Positions 9,063 through 17,483 are shown, numbered from the stretch's first letter. The stretch is 64,000 nucleotides of DNA from Herbaspirillum sp. Sphag64 (GCF_014192645.1 NZ_JACHYE010000010.1:1-64000); one strand, 5' to 3'. Numbers and translations: made by a program. The notes: a model not told the origin generated them from the letters alone.

Positions 9063-9088
9063 TTCTCCTCACTGCTCTTCACTGCTTC

Positions 9089-9796
9089 TCACCGATACAC
9101 CTTCGGCAACGGGTAATCCCACTCGCCGCGCTTGCTGGTGCGTAATCCCAAGCGCACCATGCTCTCGGCAAAAGTGACCGCAGCGCTCACGCCATCAATC
9201 ACCGGCACACCAAGCTCGGCGCTGATGGCCTGACACAGGTCAGCCATGCCGGCGCAGCCGAGGACGATGCAATCGACCTCATCTTCTTCCAGCGCGAGAC
9301 GGCATTCCTGCACGATGGAGGCATAGGCTTGCGAGGCGGGGTTATCGAGTTCCAGTACTGCGATTTCGCAGGCGCGGATCTTGTTGCAGAAGCGTTCCAT
9401 GCCATAGCGTTCGGCCAGATGGGCGGCAATCCCGCGGGTGCGGCCTAGCGTGGTGACGATGCTGAAATGACTGCCCACAAAGCTGGCTGCATGCATCGCG
9501 GATTCGGCAATGCCAAACACCGGGCCGCTGGCAATCTCACGTGCGGCAGTCAGGCCGGGGTCGCCAAAGCAGGCAATGATGTGGGCATCAGCACCGGCAG
9601 CTTCGGCGCGGCGGATTTCTTGCAGCAGCCCGGGCAGGCACATGGCTTCGTCGTAATGTCCCTCAATGGAGACCGGACCCGAGTGCGGATTGCAGGCCCA
9701 GATCTCGGTGCCAGGGGCAGCAACCTGGCGCGCACAGTCTGCGATCTTGGCCGTCATACTGGCGGTGGTGTTGGGATTGACGATGTTGATTTTCAC
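9089..9796 (-). CDS. Asp/Glu racemase family, hydantoin-racemase-like
   Basis: A 235-residue cofactor-independent racemase. It begins MKINIVNPNTTASMT, typical of hydantoin and allantoin racemases (HyuE/HpxA type). The two catalytic cysteines expected for the family are visible in ACFGDPG (about residue 75) and LGCAGM (about residue 179). It follows livF by 30 bases and ends the livKHMGF operon, so it probably acts on a chiral compound brought in by that transporter. Alternatives are an arylmalonate decarboxylase or maleate isomerase relative, but two cysteines and the NPNTT start favour a racemase. The substrate is not determinable from sequence. Confidence 0.82.
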   Translation of the reverse strand: MKINIVNPNTTASMTAKIADCARQVAAPGTEIWACNPHSGPVSIEGHYDEAMCLPGLLQEIRRAEAAGADAHIIACFGDPGLTAAREIASGPVFGIAESAMHAASFVGSHFSIVTTLGRTRGIAAHLAERYGMERFCNKIRACEIAVLELDNPASQAYASIVQECRLALEEDEVDCIVLGCAGMADLCQAISAELGVPVIDGVSAAVTFAESMVRLGLRTSKRGEWDYPLPKVYR

Positions 9797-9826
9797 GCGG
9801 GTTTCTCACTGTTTTGTAGTCGTTCT

Positions 9827-10606
9827 TCAGGCGCCCAGGTACAGGCGTTTGATATCGGGATGATCGAGCAGGCTGCGCGATGCGCCTTCCAGCTCAATAC
9901 GGCCGGTGGCGAGAATGTAGGCATAGTGCGAAATCATCAGTGCCATGCGACTGTTCTGTTCGACCAGCATGATGGTGACGCCATCATCGCGATTGATCTC
10001 CAGAATCGTGCGGGCAATCTGCCGGATGAACTGTGGGGCAATGCCCAGCGACGGTTCGTCGAGCAGCAACAGACGTGGTTTGGCCATCAGCGCGCGCCCG
10101 ATCGCCACCATTTGCTGTTCGCCGCCAGAGAGGCTCGATGCCTGCTGGCTAAAGCGTTCCTTCAGGCGCGGGAAGCGTGTCAGCACGCGCTCCAGATCGG
10201 CGGCAATGCCGCCCTTGTCGGCGCGGGTGTAAGCGCCCATGAGCAGGTTGTCCTTGATTGACATGAACGGAAACACATGGCGACCTTCCGGCACCATCGC
10301 TACACCCATTTCGACCAGCTTATGTGCCGGTGTGCCGGTAACATTGCTGCCGTTAAGCAGTACCTGACCTTGATGCACCGATGACAGCCCGGTAATGGCG
10401 CGCAGGGTGGAGGACTTGCCGGCGCCATTGGCACCGATCAATGCCACCACGCTACCGGTGTCGACGCGCAGACTGACATCCTGCAGCGCGCGTACCTGGC
10501 CGTAGTTCAGTGAAACCTGCTGCAGTTCCAGATGTGCAGGCGTTGCCGCTGGTGCTGGTGCTGCAATGGTATCTGCAGCAGTGTTGGTGTCGACGACGGT
10601 ATTCAT
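9827..10606 (-). CDS. livF: Branched-chain amino acid type ABC importer, ATPase LivF
   Basis: ATP-hydrolysing subunit of a Liv-type (HAAT) importer, on the cytoplasmic face. Walker A is GANGAGKSS, the signature is LSGGEQQM, and Walker B is LLLLDEPSLG. At 259 residues it is slightly longer than usual because of an Ala/Thr/Pro-rich leader of about 24 residues before HLELQQVSLNYG. Its ATG overlaps the livG stop by four bases (ATGA), so the two ATPases are translationally coupled. Confidence 0.93.
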   Translation of the reverse strand: MNTVVDTNTAADTIAAPAPAATPAHLELQQVSLNYGQVRALQDVSLRVDTGSVVALIGANGAGKSSTLRAITGLSSVHQGQVLLNGSNVTGTPAHKLVEMGVAMVPEGRHVFPFMSIKDNLLMGAYTRADKGGIAADLERVLTRFPRLKERFSQQASSLSGGEQQMVAIGRALMAKPRLLLLDEPSLGIAPQFIRQIARTILEINRDDGVTIMLVEQNSRMALMISHYAYILATGRIELEGASRSLLDHPDIKRLYLGA

Positions 10607-11409
10607 AGACCAATATCCTCATCTTCCTTGCCGAGATAAGCTTCAATCACTTGCTCGTTGTTGCGGATTTCTTCGGGGGTGCCTTCGGCGATTTTTTTGC
10701 CGAAGTAGAGTACGTGGATGGTGTCGGAAATCTTCATGACGGCCTTCATGTCATGCTCGACCAGCAGAATGGAGACACCGCTGGCGGCGATCTTGCGCGT
10801 CAGTTCCACGGCGCGGTCGGTTTCGTCCGGGTTGAGCCCGGCATAGGGTTCGTCTAGCAGCAATACTTTGGGGCTCGCGGCCATGCCCATGGCAATACCG
10901 AGTAGTCGCAGGTAGCCGTGCGGCAAGGTCTTGGCGACGCTGTCGGCGACACTGCCGAGATCCAGAAAGCGCAGAATTTCCAGTGCATCAGCGCGCATGC
11001 GTTCTTCATCTCGACGGGCGGCGGCAGTGCCACCAAAGACTTGCAGGTCATTGGCGCGGCGTGATAACTGGCGCGCCAGGGCGACGTGTTCAAGTGCACT
11101 TAGTTCAGGAAAGATGGTGGTTTCCTGAAACGTGCGTACCAGTCCGCGTGCGGAAATTTTATGTGGTGCCAGCCCGGTGATGTCTTCGCCAAACAGATGA
11201 ACCTTACCCGTACTCGGTGCGCAAAATCCTGCCAGCATTTTGAAGAAGGTACTTTTACCCGCGCCGTTGGGGCCAATCACGGAGGTGACTTTGCCCGTTT
11301 CGGTGCCGAGCGAGAGTGAAATATCATCGTTGGCCAGCAGGCCGCCAAAGCGTTTGGATAAACCACTGGCTTGCAGGATGACGGTGCTCGATGGTGTGCT
11401 CGTCATCAT
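10603..11409 (-). CDS. livG: Branched-chain amino acid type ABC importer, ATPase LivG
   Basis: Second ATPase of the importer, 268 residues. It has Walker A GPNGAGKST, signature LPHGYLRLLG (the degenerate form usual in LivG), Walker B VLLLDEPYAGLNPDE and the LivG-specific C-terminus around GTPEEIRNNEQVIEAYLG. The start at 11409 has AAGGAG seven bases upstream and overlaps the livM stop. The frame stays open 13 codons further upstream (11448), but that start would overlap livM more and has no ribosome site. Confidence 0.93.
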   Translation of the reverse strand: MMTSTPSSTVILQASGLSKRFGGLLANDDISLSLGTETGKVTSVIGPNGAGKSTFFKMLAGFCAPSTGKVHLFGEDITGLAPHKISARGLVRTFQETTIFPELSALEHVALARQLSRRANDLQVFGGTAAARRDEERMRADALEILRFLDLGSVADSVAKTLPHGYLRLLGIAMGMAASPKVLLLDEPYAGLNPDETDRAVELTRKIAASGVSILLVEHDMKAVMKISDTIHVLYFGKKIAEGTPEEIRNNEQVIEAYLGKEDEDIGL

Positions 11410-12362
11410 TTGACGACTCCTTTGTCCTTGTGCAGCGGTAGCGACCACGACCAGCCACGCAATGCCATGAGGCCATTGGGTAGCGTCAGCATGACCACGA
11501 TCATCAGCACGCCATAGATCAGTGATTGATATTGCTGGAAGTCTTGCAGCAACTCAAACAGGATCGTCAATGCGAAGGCACCGATCATGGCTCCGCTGAC
11601 ATAGTCGAGCCCGCCGAGGAAGCAATACAGCATGTAGTAAATGCTGTGCTCCACCGTGAAGCTTTGTGGATACACGCTTTGGGTGAACAGCGCGAAGTAA
11701 CCGCCACCCAGACCACCGAGGCCGCAGGCAATCGCGAAGGCCATGATGCGATAGCGCCAGACATTGACGCCAAAGCTTTCGGCCAGATCTTCATTGAGGC
11801 GCATGGCGCGGAAGATGCCCCCGAGTCGCGAATAATGCACGCGCCACACCACTGCCAGCGCCAGTGCCAGCAAGGCCACGCCCACGTAATACAGTGGTAG
11901 CGGCGAGTCGGTCGCAAACGCTTGCGGCAAACCGGTGATGCCTTTTGCGCCTTGGGTCAACTCGCCGCCGTTGAGAAACGCCAGTCGAATCGCTTCGGTC
12001 AGACAGATCGTCAGCATCGAAAAATAGATACCCTTGAGCTTCAGGATCACGCTGCCGATCAGCGCACCGCAGAGCGCTGCCACGACGCACGATAGCGGCA
12101 GTGCCAGCCAGACATTGAAGCCAGCCTTCATGATCAGGATCGCGCTGACATAGGCACCGATCAGCGCAAAGCCAGCCTGACAGATATTGATACGACCAAT
12201 ACAGAAGGTCAGCCAGACACCACTGGCAATGACAGCCACACCGGCACAGTTCATCAGCACCGAGATCAGGTAGCGTGATTGGCCCAGCAAGAGTGGCAGC
12301 AATAGTAGCGCCACCAGAATGATCAGAATCGTGGAGAAATCACGACGTTGTTCTTGTTTCAT
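11406..12362 (-). CDS. livM: Branched-chain amino acid type ABC importer, permease LivM
   Basis: 318-residue integral membrane permease with about eight to ten hydrophobic segments, beginning MKQEQRRDFSTILIILVALL. It contains the family stretch CIGRINICQAGFALIGAYVS and a coupling region around GLAESFGVN-like sequence (NEDLAESFGVNVWRYR). The start at 12362 follows GCGAGGC; an upstream in-frame start at 12440 would add 26 residues unlike the family. It lies 58 bases downstream of livH and overlaps livG. Confidence 0.92.
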   Translation of the reverse strand: MKQEQRRDFSTILIILVALLLLPLLLGQSRYLISVLMNCAGVAVIASGVWLTFCIGRINICQAGFALIGAYVSAILIMKAGFNVWLALPLSCVVAALCGALIGSVILKLKGIYFSMLTICLTEAIRLAFLNGGELTQGAKGITGLPQAFATDSPLPLYYVGVALLALALAVVWRVHYSRLGGIFRAMRLNEDLAESFGVNVWRYRIMAFAIACGLGGLGGGYFALFTQSVYPQSFTVEHSIYYMLYCFLGGLDYVSGAMIGAFALTILFELLQDFQQYQSLIYGVLMIVVMLTLPNGLMALRGWSWSLPLHKDKGVVK

Positions 12363-12420
12363 GGAGCCTCGCAAAAGCAGGGAACAAGCAGAGAAAGAGA
12401 GGATGACAGCATGGTTGACC

Positions 12421-13287
12421 TTAGCCCCAGGGCTTGCCAAACAAGCCGTTGGGCTTAAAGACCAGGAACACGATCATGGCGACGAAGATCAGCAGATAGG
12501 TCATGCTGCTGGGTAGCAGTTCATAGCCAACCGCTTCGGCCATGCCGAGCACAAAGCCACCCACAATCGCACCCGAGGTCACACCGGCGCCACCGATCAT
12601 GATCATGATGAAGGCCTTGGTCGAGATATTGGTACCGACACCGGTGTTGACGCCATACAGCGTCACCAGCAGCGCACCGGCGATACCGGCCAGACCAGCG
12701 CCGATGGCAAAACCGAGCGTGGTGATGAACTTGACGTTTACGCCCTGCAGTAGCGCAGCTTCTTTGTCTTGCGCCACGGCGCGCAAAGCGCGACCCGGTT
12801 TGGTAAATTGCACAAACAGCAGCAGCGCAATGATGAAGCCGATCGACAGCAGCGCCACCAACAGATTGGAGTAGGGCAGATAGGCGTCGCCGTCGTTGAG
12901 CATGAGCACACCGTCAATCAGAGGCGGTACGCCGCGCTGCTTTTCGCCGAAGACGGAGAGCGCCACATTTTCTAGCAGCAAGGCGGTACCGACTGCCATG
13001 AGCATGCTGCTTTCTTCCCGTTTGGAGGTCGTCAGCACCGGCTGAAACAGCCAGCGGTTAAAGGCCATGCCGATCACGCCCAGCGTGATGCCGGCCATTA
13101 GCAGAGCGAGCCAGAACGGCAGGCCGTATTGGCCATACAGGTAATACATGACGAAGCCACCGAGCATGTACATTTGTCCATGCGCGAAATTGACCACGCG
13201 CATGATGCTGAAAACCATAGTCAGTCCCAGCGCAATAAGCGCATAGGCTGAGCCGAGGATGAGACCGTTGATAAGGATTTGTAGCAT
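12421..13287 (-). CDS. livH: Branched-chain amino acid type ABC importer, permease LivH
   Basis: 288-residue inner-membrane permease with the usual LivH opening (LILGSAYALIALGLTMVF, then MRVVNFAHGQMYMLGG) and about eight membrane helices. It pairs with LivM to form the channel. It is the second gene of the minus-strand order livK-livH-livM-livG-livF-racemase and is separated from livK by 177 bases containing a terminator-like hairpin. Confidence 0.93.
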   Translation of the reverse strand: MLQILINGLILGSAYALIALGLTMVFSIMRVVNFAHGQMYMLGGFVMYYLYGQYGLPFWLALLMAGITLGVIGMAFNRWLFQPVLTTSKREESSMLMAVGTALLLENVALSVFGEKQRGVPPLIDGVLMLNDGDAYLPYSNLLVALLSIGFIIALLLFVQFTKPGRALRAVAQDKEAALLQGVNVKFITTLGFAIGAGLAGIAGALLVTLYGVNTGVGTNISTKAFIMIMIGGAGVTSGAIVGGFVLGMAEAVGYELLPSSMTYLLIFVAMIVFLVFKPNGLFGKPWG

Positions 13288-13325
13288 GGCGAGTAGCGCG
13301 TCCGTTTGTCATCCAGAGTGAAATC

Positions 13326-13372
13326 AAAAAGCCATTGCCCGAGCCAGAAGGGAGAGCCAGCCCGGGCAATGG
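13326..13372 (-). terminator. Hairpin with T-run between livK and livH
   Basis: On the minus strand CCATTGCCCG (13372-13363) pairs with CGGGCAATGG (13341-13332), giving a perfect 10-bp stem with a 21-base loop, followed directly by CTTTTTGATTT. This is an intrinsic-terminator shape. Placed after the binding-protein gene, it probably lets livK be made in excess over the membrane subunits, or stabilises livK mRNA. Confidence 0.72.
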
Positions 13373-13464
13373 GGACTACCTGCTGCCACGAGGACAGCAT
13401 TGACAACAACCGCCGCACGGAGGGAGTCGCTTGGCGGGTACAACACTGCACGTTACAACTACAT

Positions 13465-14655
13465 TCAGTTAGTGACCTGACCGACGTAGACGGCTTCAAA
13501 ACCACCCTTGGCATAAGCATTGACGACCAGCGGCACGCCGACTTGCGACTGGCGACCAAAGTCTTGCTTGCCGACGAATTGCAGCGTGGTCTTGTCCTTC
13601 ACAAACGGATTGGTCATCTTGAAGGTCGGCATTTCCTTGCGGAACTGGTCGACATCGCTGAGTGCCTTCGGATTCTTTTGCAGTACTGCCAAAATCAGCT
13701 CCAGCGCGTAGGCCTTGGTACCGGCTTCGTCATTCCATTCGCCGACGCGCTTCTTGTAGACCTCGACAAACTGCTTCATGTAGTCCGACTGGATCGCTGG
13801 CGTTGAAGCGCCACCGACCGACAGGAACCCAGCTGCCTTGTCACCGGCGACCTGTTCAAGAATCTTGGCGTCTTGTCCGGTTTCGGTCGAAAGTTGACCC
13901 TTGAAGCCGAGATCACGTGCGGCCTTGATCAGCAGTGGCGCATCTGACGGTGCCACACCTGAGAGCACGATTGCATCTGGTTTGGCGCGTACCAGCTTGG
14001 ACATGATCGGCATGAAGTCGGTGGTGCCTGGCTCGTAGCTTTCCTTGTCGGCAAGCACCTTCAGGCCCAGCTTCTTGGCGGCGGCAACACCTTCTTCCTG
14101 CTGGTTCTTGGCGTCCGATTCATTGCGTGCCACGAAGGAGATGCTCTTCACGCCTTTCTTGTCCATCAGATATTTGTAGACCACCGGGCCGACCTGATAT
14201 GAGGCCACCATGCCCAGTACCGAGGCGTTGGCGGGAGCGGTGTAGAGCTCCTTGGAGAAGGCATACGGAAAGTTGATCGCCTTGGCACGTTCCATCACTG
14301 GCTTGACGGCGATGGCAGTGGTGTCGATGTTGGGGCCGATGATGTACTTGATCCCTTCGCTGGCCAGCTTTTCGGCGTTTGAGATGGAGATCTTGGGATC
14401 ATTCTTGTCATCGAGTGCGACGATTTCGATCTTGTACTTCTTGCCGCCGATATCGACACCGCCCTTGGCGTTGTACATCTCTGCAGTGGTTTCGGCACAG
14501 TACTTGTTGACCAGACCCCACGAGGCAGCAGCGCCCGACATGACGCCGTTGACGCCAATCTTGAGGACGGCATCGTCTGCATGTGCCAGCGGCATGCTGC
14601 CAAACATGGCGAAGGTGAGGGCGGCCAGAGTTTTCAGGGACATACGCTTGTTCAT
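13465..14655 (-). CDS. livK: Periplasmic substrate-binding protein of the Liv-type importer
   Basis: 396-residue binding protein that captures the substrate in the periplasm for LivHMGF. A Sec signal is visible (MNKRMSLKTLAALTFAMFGS, then PLAHA), followed by LKIGVNGVMSGAAASWG, the start of a type I periplasmic-binding fold (ABC-type branched-chain amino acid family). Two tandem ATGs occur (14658 and 14655); the second has GGAG at a better distance. The gene is annotated by position and family. The true ligand need not be a branched-chain amino acid, and the linked racemase and porin suggest something more specialised. Confidence 0.9.
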   Translation of the reverse strand: MNKRMSLKTLAALTFAMFGSMPLAHADDAVLKIGVNGVMSGAAASWGLVNKYCAETTAEMYNAKGGVDIGGKKYKIEIVALDDKNDPKISISNAEKLASEGIKYIIGPNIDTTAIAVKPVMERAKAINFPYAFSKELYTAPANASVLGMVASYQVGPVVYKYLMDKKGVKSISFVARNESDAKNQQEEGVAAAKKLGLKVLADKESYEPGTTDFMPIMSKLVRAKPDAIVLSGVAPSDAPLLIKAARDLGFKGQLSTETGQDAKILEQVAGDKAAGFLSVGGASTPAIQSDYMKQFVEVYKKRVGEWNDEAGTKAYALELILAVLQKNPKALSDVDQFRKEMPTFKMTNPFVKDKTTLQFVGKQDFGRQSQVGVPLVVNAYAKGGFEAVYVGQVTN

Positions 14656-14674
14656 CATTACTCCTGGTTGAGAA

Positions 14675-14694
14675 TTTGCACAGATAACAATTTG
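14675..14694 (-). promoter_or_regulatory. Box shared by the livK and porin leaders
   Basis: TTTGCACAGATAACAATTTG (plus strand) begins 20 bases upstream of the livK start. The same 20-mer with two changes occurs at 15950-15969 in the porin leader. On the transcribed strand it contains TGTTATC, which could serve as a -10. It may be a shared promoter element or activator site. Confidence 0.5.
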
Positions 14695-14754
14695 GTAAAG
14701 AGTGGCTCTTGCTTGACAGGCAAACTTCATGCCGTGTCAGATACTGCGTGGTAG

Positions 14755-15843
14755 TCAGAACGTATGGCGTACACCCAGCGCCAGTGACATCTGGTGCTGG
14801 TTGGCATAACCGCCGCCGACGGTGCCGGAGCTGGTATTGACCAAGGCTTCGGTGGCACCATCGCCGTTGCGCAAATAGGCCAGATTCATGATCAGGCTGG
14901 TGCGCTTGGACAAGCTGTAAATCCCCAGTAGACGATAAACTTTGGTGTCATTGGAGAAGGTAGTGTTACGGCGATACAGCACATCAGCCGAGCCGGTAAA
15001 GGCCGGGATGAAGGTGTAATCGACACCGGCTTCCACGGCATAGGCCTTGCTGGCTGGTTGCGAGCTGATCGACTGGAAGGTGCCAGGGCCGGAGATATCG
15101 CTATATGCTGCGCCAAGCCGGGCCTTGAAGTTGCCAACGGTATAGCTGCCACCGAGTGTGGTGAGCTTGAGGTCATTGCCGAGGCTGGCGACACTGGCGC
15201 TGCCATCCTGTTCATGGTCATAGCTCAATGCCACGTAGACCGGTCCCTGGTTGTACTTCACCGCGGCGTTATAGAGCTGGCCCGTCTTGACACTACCTGC
15301 GGCCTCGCCAAAACCGACCATGAAGCCTGCCTGCACACCACCTGCCTCTGGCGACACATATTTCACGGTGTTGTTATAGATTTCGCTGACGGCATCAAAC
15401 TCAGAGAATTTGAACACCGAGCCGGAGTTATAGCCGCCCTTGAAGACACTGCCGACTAACCAGTCATCGTTGAAGTTCCATTGCTTGCCGGCGGTGAGCG
15501 TGCCCGAATTGCTTTGCAGCCCCACCAGCGAATTGCGCGAGAACAGATCGCCACTGGACGACATCGTGCCGTTGCCCGGGTTGAAACCTGCCTGCAGGTT
15601 AAAGATGGCGCTGAGACCGCCACCTAGATCTTCCTTGCCAGAAAAGCCGATGTTGGAGACGCCTAGAATACTGTTGGTCACACCAACCGTGTTCTGGTGA
15701 CCGGTGCCGGTATTGTTGGAGTACGCCAGGCCGGTATCGATCACCCCAGAGATGGTGATTGAGGATTGTGCACAAGCTGCTCCGCTTGCGCCCAGCAAAC
15801 CAAGCAAAATGCCTGCTGTGCCGAGGGTAGTGATGGTACGCAT
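14755..15843 (-). CDS. Gram-negative general porin, Burkholderia type
   Basis: 362-residue outer-membrane porin, probably a 16-stranded trimeric barrel letting small solutes into the periplasm. The signal peptide is MRTITTLGTAGILLGLLGAS followed by GAACAQ. The mature start (SSITISGVIDTGLAY), the KEDLGGGLSAIFNLQAG stretch and the C-terminal aromatic ending GVRHTF are typical. The start at 15843 has AAGGA before it, whereas the frame remains open 48 codons upstream without support. It lies 99 bases upstream of livK on the same strand and probably feeds the Liv importer. Operator-like palindromes in its leader suggest repression by the divergent GntR regulator. Confidence 0.9.
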   Translation of the reverse strand: MRTITTLGTAGILLGLLGASGAACAQSSITISGVIDTGLAYSNNTGTGHQNTVGVTNSILGVSNIGFSGKEDLGGGLSAIFNLQAGFNPGNGTMSSSGDLFSRNSLVGLQSNSGTLTAGKQWNFNDDWLVGSVFKGGYNSGSVFKFSEFDAVSEIYNNTVKYVSPEAGGVQAGFMVGFGEAAGSVKTGQLYNAAVKYNQGPVYVALSYDHEQDGSASVASLGNDLKLTTLGGSYTVGNFKARLGAAYSDISGPGTFQSISSQPASKAYAVEAGVDYTFIPAFTGSADVLYRRNTTFSNDTKVYRLLGIYSLSKRTSLIMNLAYLRNGDGATEALVNTSSGTVGGGYANQHQMSLALGVRHTF

Positions 15844-15949
15844 GATTTTCCTTTTCTTATCCGATAGCGATGATGATTCGGCCTCCCAACCGCGCCATAT
15901 CTGATTGTTAATTAAGCGTGCTACTGACATCGACTTCTTGAAGAACAGA

Positions 15950-15969
15950 TTTGCAGTGATAACAATTTG
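15950..15969 (-). promoter_or_regulatory. Porin-leader copy of the livK box, putative -10
   Basis: TTTGCAGTGATAACAATTTG on the plus strand, 18 of 20 bases identical to 14675-14694. On the minus strand TGTTAT could be a -10, lying 17 bases after TTGTGC, a candidate -35 that falls inside the palindrome at 15976-15989. Confidence 0.45.
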
Positions 15970-15975
15970 ATTTTG

Positions 15976-15989
15976 GATTGTGCACAATC
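15976..15989. promoter_or_regulatory. Perfect 14-bp palindrome, operator candidate (porin side)
   Basis: GATTGTGCACAATC reads the same on both strands. GntR-family regulators usually bind short palindromes of this size. It overlaps the proposed -35 of the porin promoter, so binding should repress the porin. Confidence 0.6.
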
Positions 15990-16154
15990 ACGGTTTTGCA
16001 ATAAGCTAAAACCGTGCCAGCCGTGCTTTTTTCGGGAAATTACGATGAAACCCCGCTGCTGACGGATTGAGGTGGGGTGTTGTTGAGATGACCAAGCGTG
16101 GGACAGCACAAGGAGGCTTGCTTACATGCCTATTGTGCGCAAATCATTTTAATG

Positions 16155-16166
16155 ATTGTGCACAAT
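16155..16166. promoter_or_regulatory. ATTGTGCACAAT palindrome, operator candidate
   Basis: An exact 12-bp copy of the core found at 15976-15989, near the middle of the divergent region. A second exact copy within 200 bases is unlikely by chance. Confidence 0.6.
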
Positions 16167-16320
16167 AATAGTGATCATGCTTTCTGTTGGTGCGTCATTT
16201 CGTCTTTACCAGAGGCGAATACTGCGGAGAGATGCTGTGCGTGCAGCCAGCTGAAGACTTATACTGTGGCCTATTGATCAAGTTAACCAGTACAAGGCAG
16301 TTCACACAAACTATGCGTCG

Positions 16321-16332
16321 ATTGAGCACAAT
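16321..16332. promoter_or_regulatory. Near-perfect operator copy just upstream of gntR
   Basis: ATTGAGCACAAT differs from the palindrome by one base and lies 33 bases before the regulator's ATG, consistent with autorepression. Confidence 0.5.
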
Positions 16333-16364
16333 AAGGTCATCTTCTTTCACGTTGCGGGGCCTGG

Positions 16365-17126
16365 ATGAGCGAATCTAAGGTGCGACGGAGCAAAGCGGCT
16401 GAAGTCGAGCATGCCGATAAAGCCGAACGTCACGACGAGCTGAGTAACGAAGCCGTCGATGCCCGTATCTACACGGCAATCATTGACGCCATCCTGGAAC
16501 ACAAGCTGCCGCCCGGTACCAGACTGGTTGAGGCACCATTATGTGAAGCCTTTGGCGTGACCCGTGGTACCTTGCGGCGGGTCTTTGTCAAACTGGCACA
16601 CGAGCGTGTCATTGAGCTGCAGCCCAATCGTGGCGCCATCATCGCATTGCATGACATTGATGAAGCCCGGGAAGTCTTTGAGGCTCGCGTGATTCTCGAA
16701 GTCGGTTCCGTCAAAGGACTGGCCGCCAAGGCTGGCAACAAAAGTCGTGCCTTTACCGAGCTGCGCGAGATGATTCAGCGCGAACATGCGCTGCGCGAAG
16801 ACGGTAACTGGCGCGACTGGATTCGTCTCTCTGGTGAATTCCATATCAAGCTGGCCGAAGTCAACCAGAACGACATCGTCAGTGGTTACCTGCGCACCTT
16901 GATCGCACGTACCTCCTTACTGATCGGCCTGTATGAAAAACCGAAGCGCAACAGCTGCTCCGCCGACGAGCACGTTGCGATTCTGGATGCGATTGAACAA
17001 GGGCAGCCAGCACTGGCTGCCAGATTGATGGAACATCATCTGGGCGAATATGCGATGGGGTTGCTTGACGAACCATCGCAGCCGGTCGAAATTGATTTCG
17101 GGAAATTATTTGCGCCGGTCAAGTAG
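16365..17126 (+). CDS. GntR-family regulator, FadR/FCD subgroup
   Basis: 253 residues. After a charged leader of about 30 residues, the winged helix-turn-helix spans about 33-105 (RIYTAIIDAILEHKLPPGTR, then EAFGVTRGTLRRVFVKLAHE and ELQPNRGA). An all-helical FCD effector domain follows, with the metal-binding pattern residues seen as D/R...EFHIKLAEVNQND and the late H in EHVAILDAIE and MEHHLGEYA. FCD proteins usually sense carboxylates or amino-acid-like ligands through a bound metal. Divergent from the porin-liv operon and probably its repressor, with an autoregulatory site. The ribosome site (GGGGCCTGG) is modest. Confidence 0.9.
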   Translation: MSESKVRRSKAAEVEHADKAERHDELSNEAVDARIYTAIIDAILEHKLPPGTRLVEAPLCEAFGVTRGTLRRVFVKLAHERVIELQPNRGAIIALHDIDEAREVFEARVILEVGSVKGLAAKAGNKSRAFTELREMIQREHALREDGNWRDWIRLSGEFHIKLAEVNQNDIVSGYLRTLIARTSLLIGLYEKPKRNSCSADEHVAILDAIEQGQPALAARLMEHHLGEYAMGLLDEPSQPVEIDFGKLFAPVK

Positions 17127-17204
17127 TGACCGTGTGCCCACTGATGCAGCAAGCTGCTGGCCGGACATTCCCGGACCAGGGTAGTCACTGTAGGGAGGGT
17201 AGCA

Positions 17205-17483
17205 ATGAAAGCCATCTGGAATAACACGGTCATTGCCGAGAGCGACGATACCGTGCTGGTCGAAGGAAATCATTATTTTCCCGAGAGTGCGCTTAAGCGA
17301 GAATTGGTGACCGCCAGCAGTCACAAGACCATTTGCCCGTGGAAGGGAGAGGCCAGTTACTACTCGCTGCTGGTCAATGGCGAAGTGAATCAGGATGCCG
17401 TCTGGTACTACCCCGATCCCAAACCAGAAGCGGCCAGTATCAAGCACCGGGTCGCCTTCTGGAAGGGAGTCAAGGTCAGCTAG
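17205..17483 (+). CDS. DUF427 domain protein
   Basis: 92 residues covering a whole DUF427 fold (MKAIWNNTVIAESDDTVLVE, then TICPWKGEASYYSLLV and AVWYYPDPKPEA). It is a small beta-rich cytoplasmic protein of unknown biochemical role. Strong ribosome site GGGAGGG. It follows gntR by 78 bases and may be its own unit, as it ends in a hairpin that includes its stop codon. Confidence 0.88.
   Translation: MKAIWNNTVIAESDDTVLVEGNHYFPESALKRELVTASSHKTICPWKGEASYYSLLVNGEVNQDAVWYYPDPKPEAASIKHRVAFWKGVKVS

Larger units (their letters stand above)
15844..16364. promoter_or_regulatory. Divergent control region between the porin and the GntR regulator
   Basis: About 520 bases without a convincing gene. It contains palindromes of the form ATTGTGCACAAT (entries at 15976, 16155 and 16321), a poorer version at 16132-16143 (ATTGTGCGCAAA), and the box shared with livK at 15950. 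The spread of sites across both promoters fits control of both genes by one regulator. Confidence 0.6.

Noticed and set aside
15765-15776. ATTGTGCACAAG inside the porin coding region
   Set aside because: It matches the operator core but encodes the signal-peptide end Ala-Cys-Ala-Gln, so it may be a coding coincidence; not called as a site without binding data.
16187-16378. 63-codon open frame in the porin/GntR control region
   Set aside because: It overlaps the gntR start, has no ribosome site and spans the operator region.
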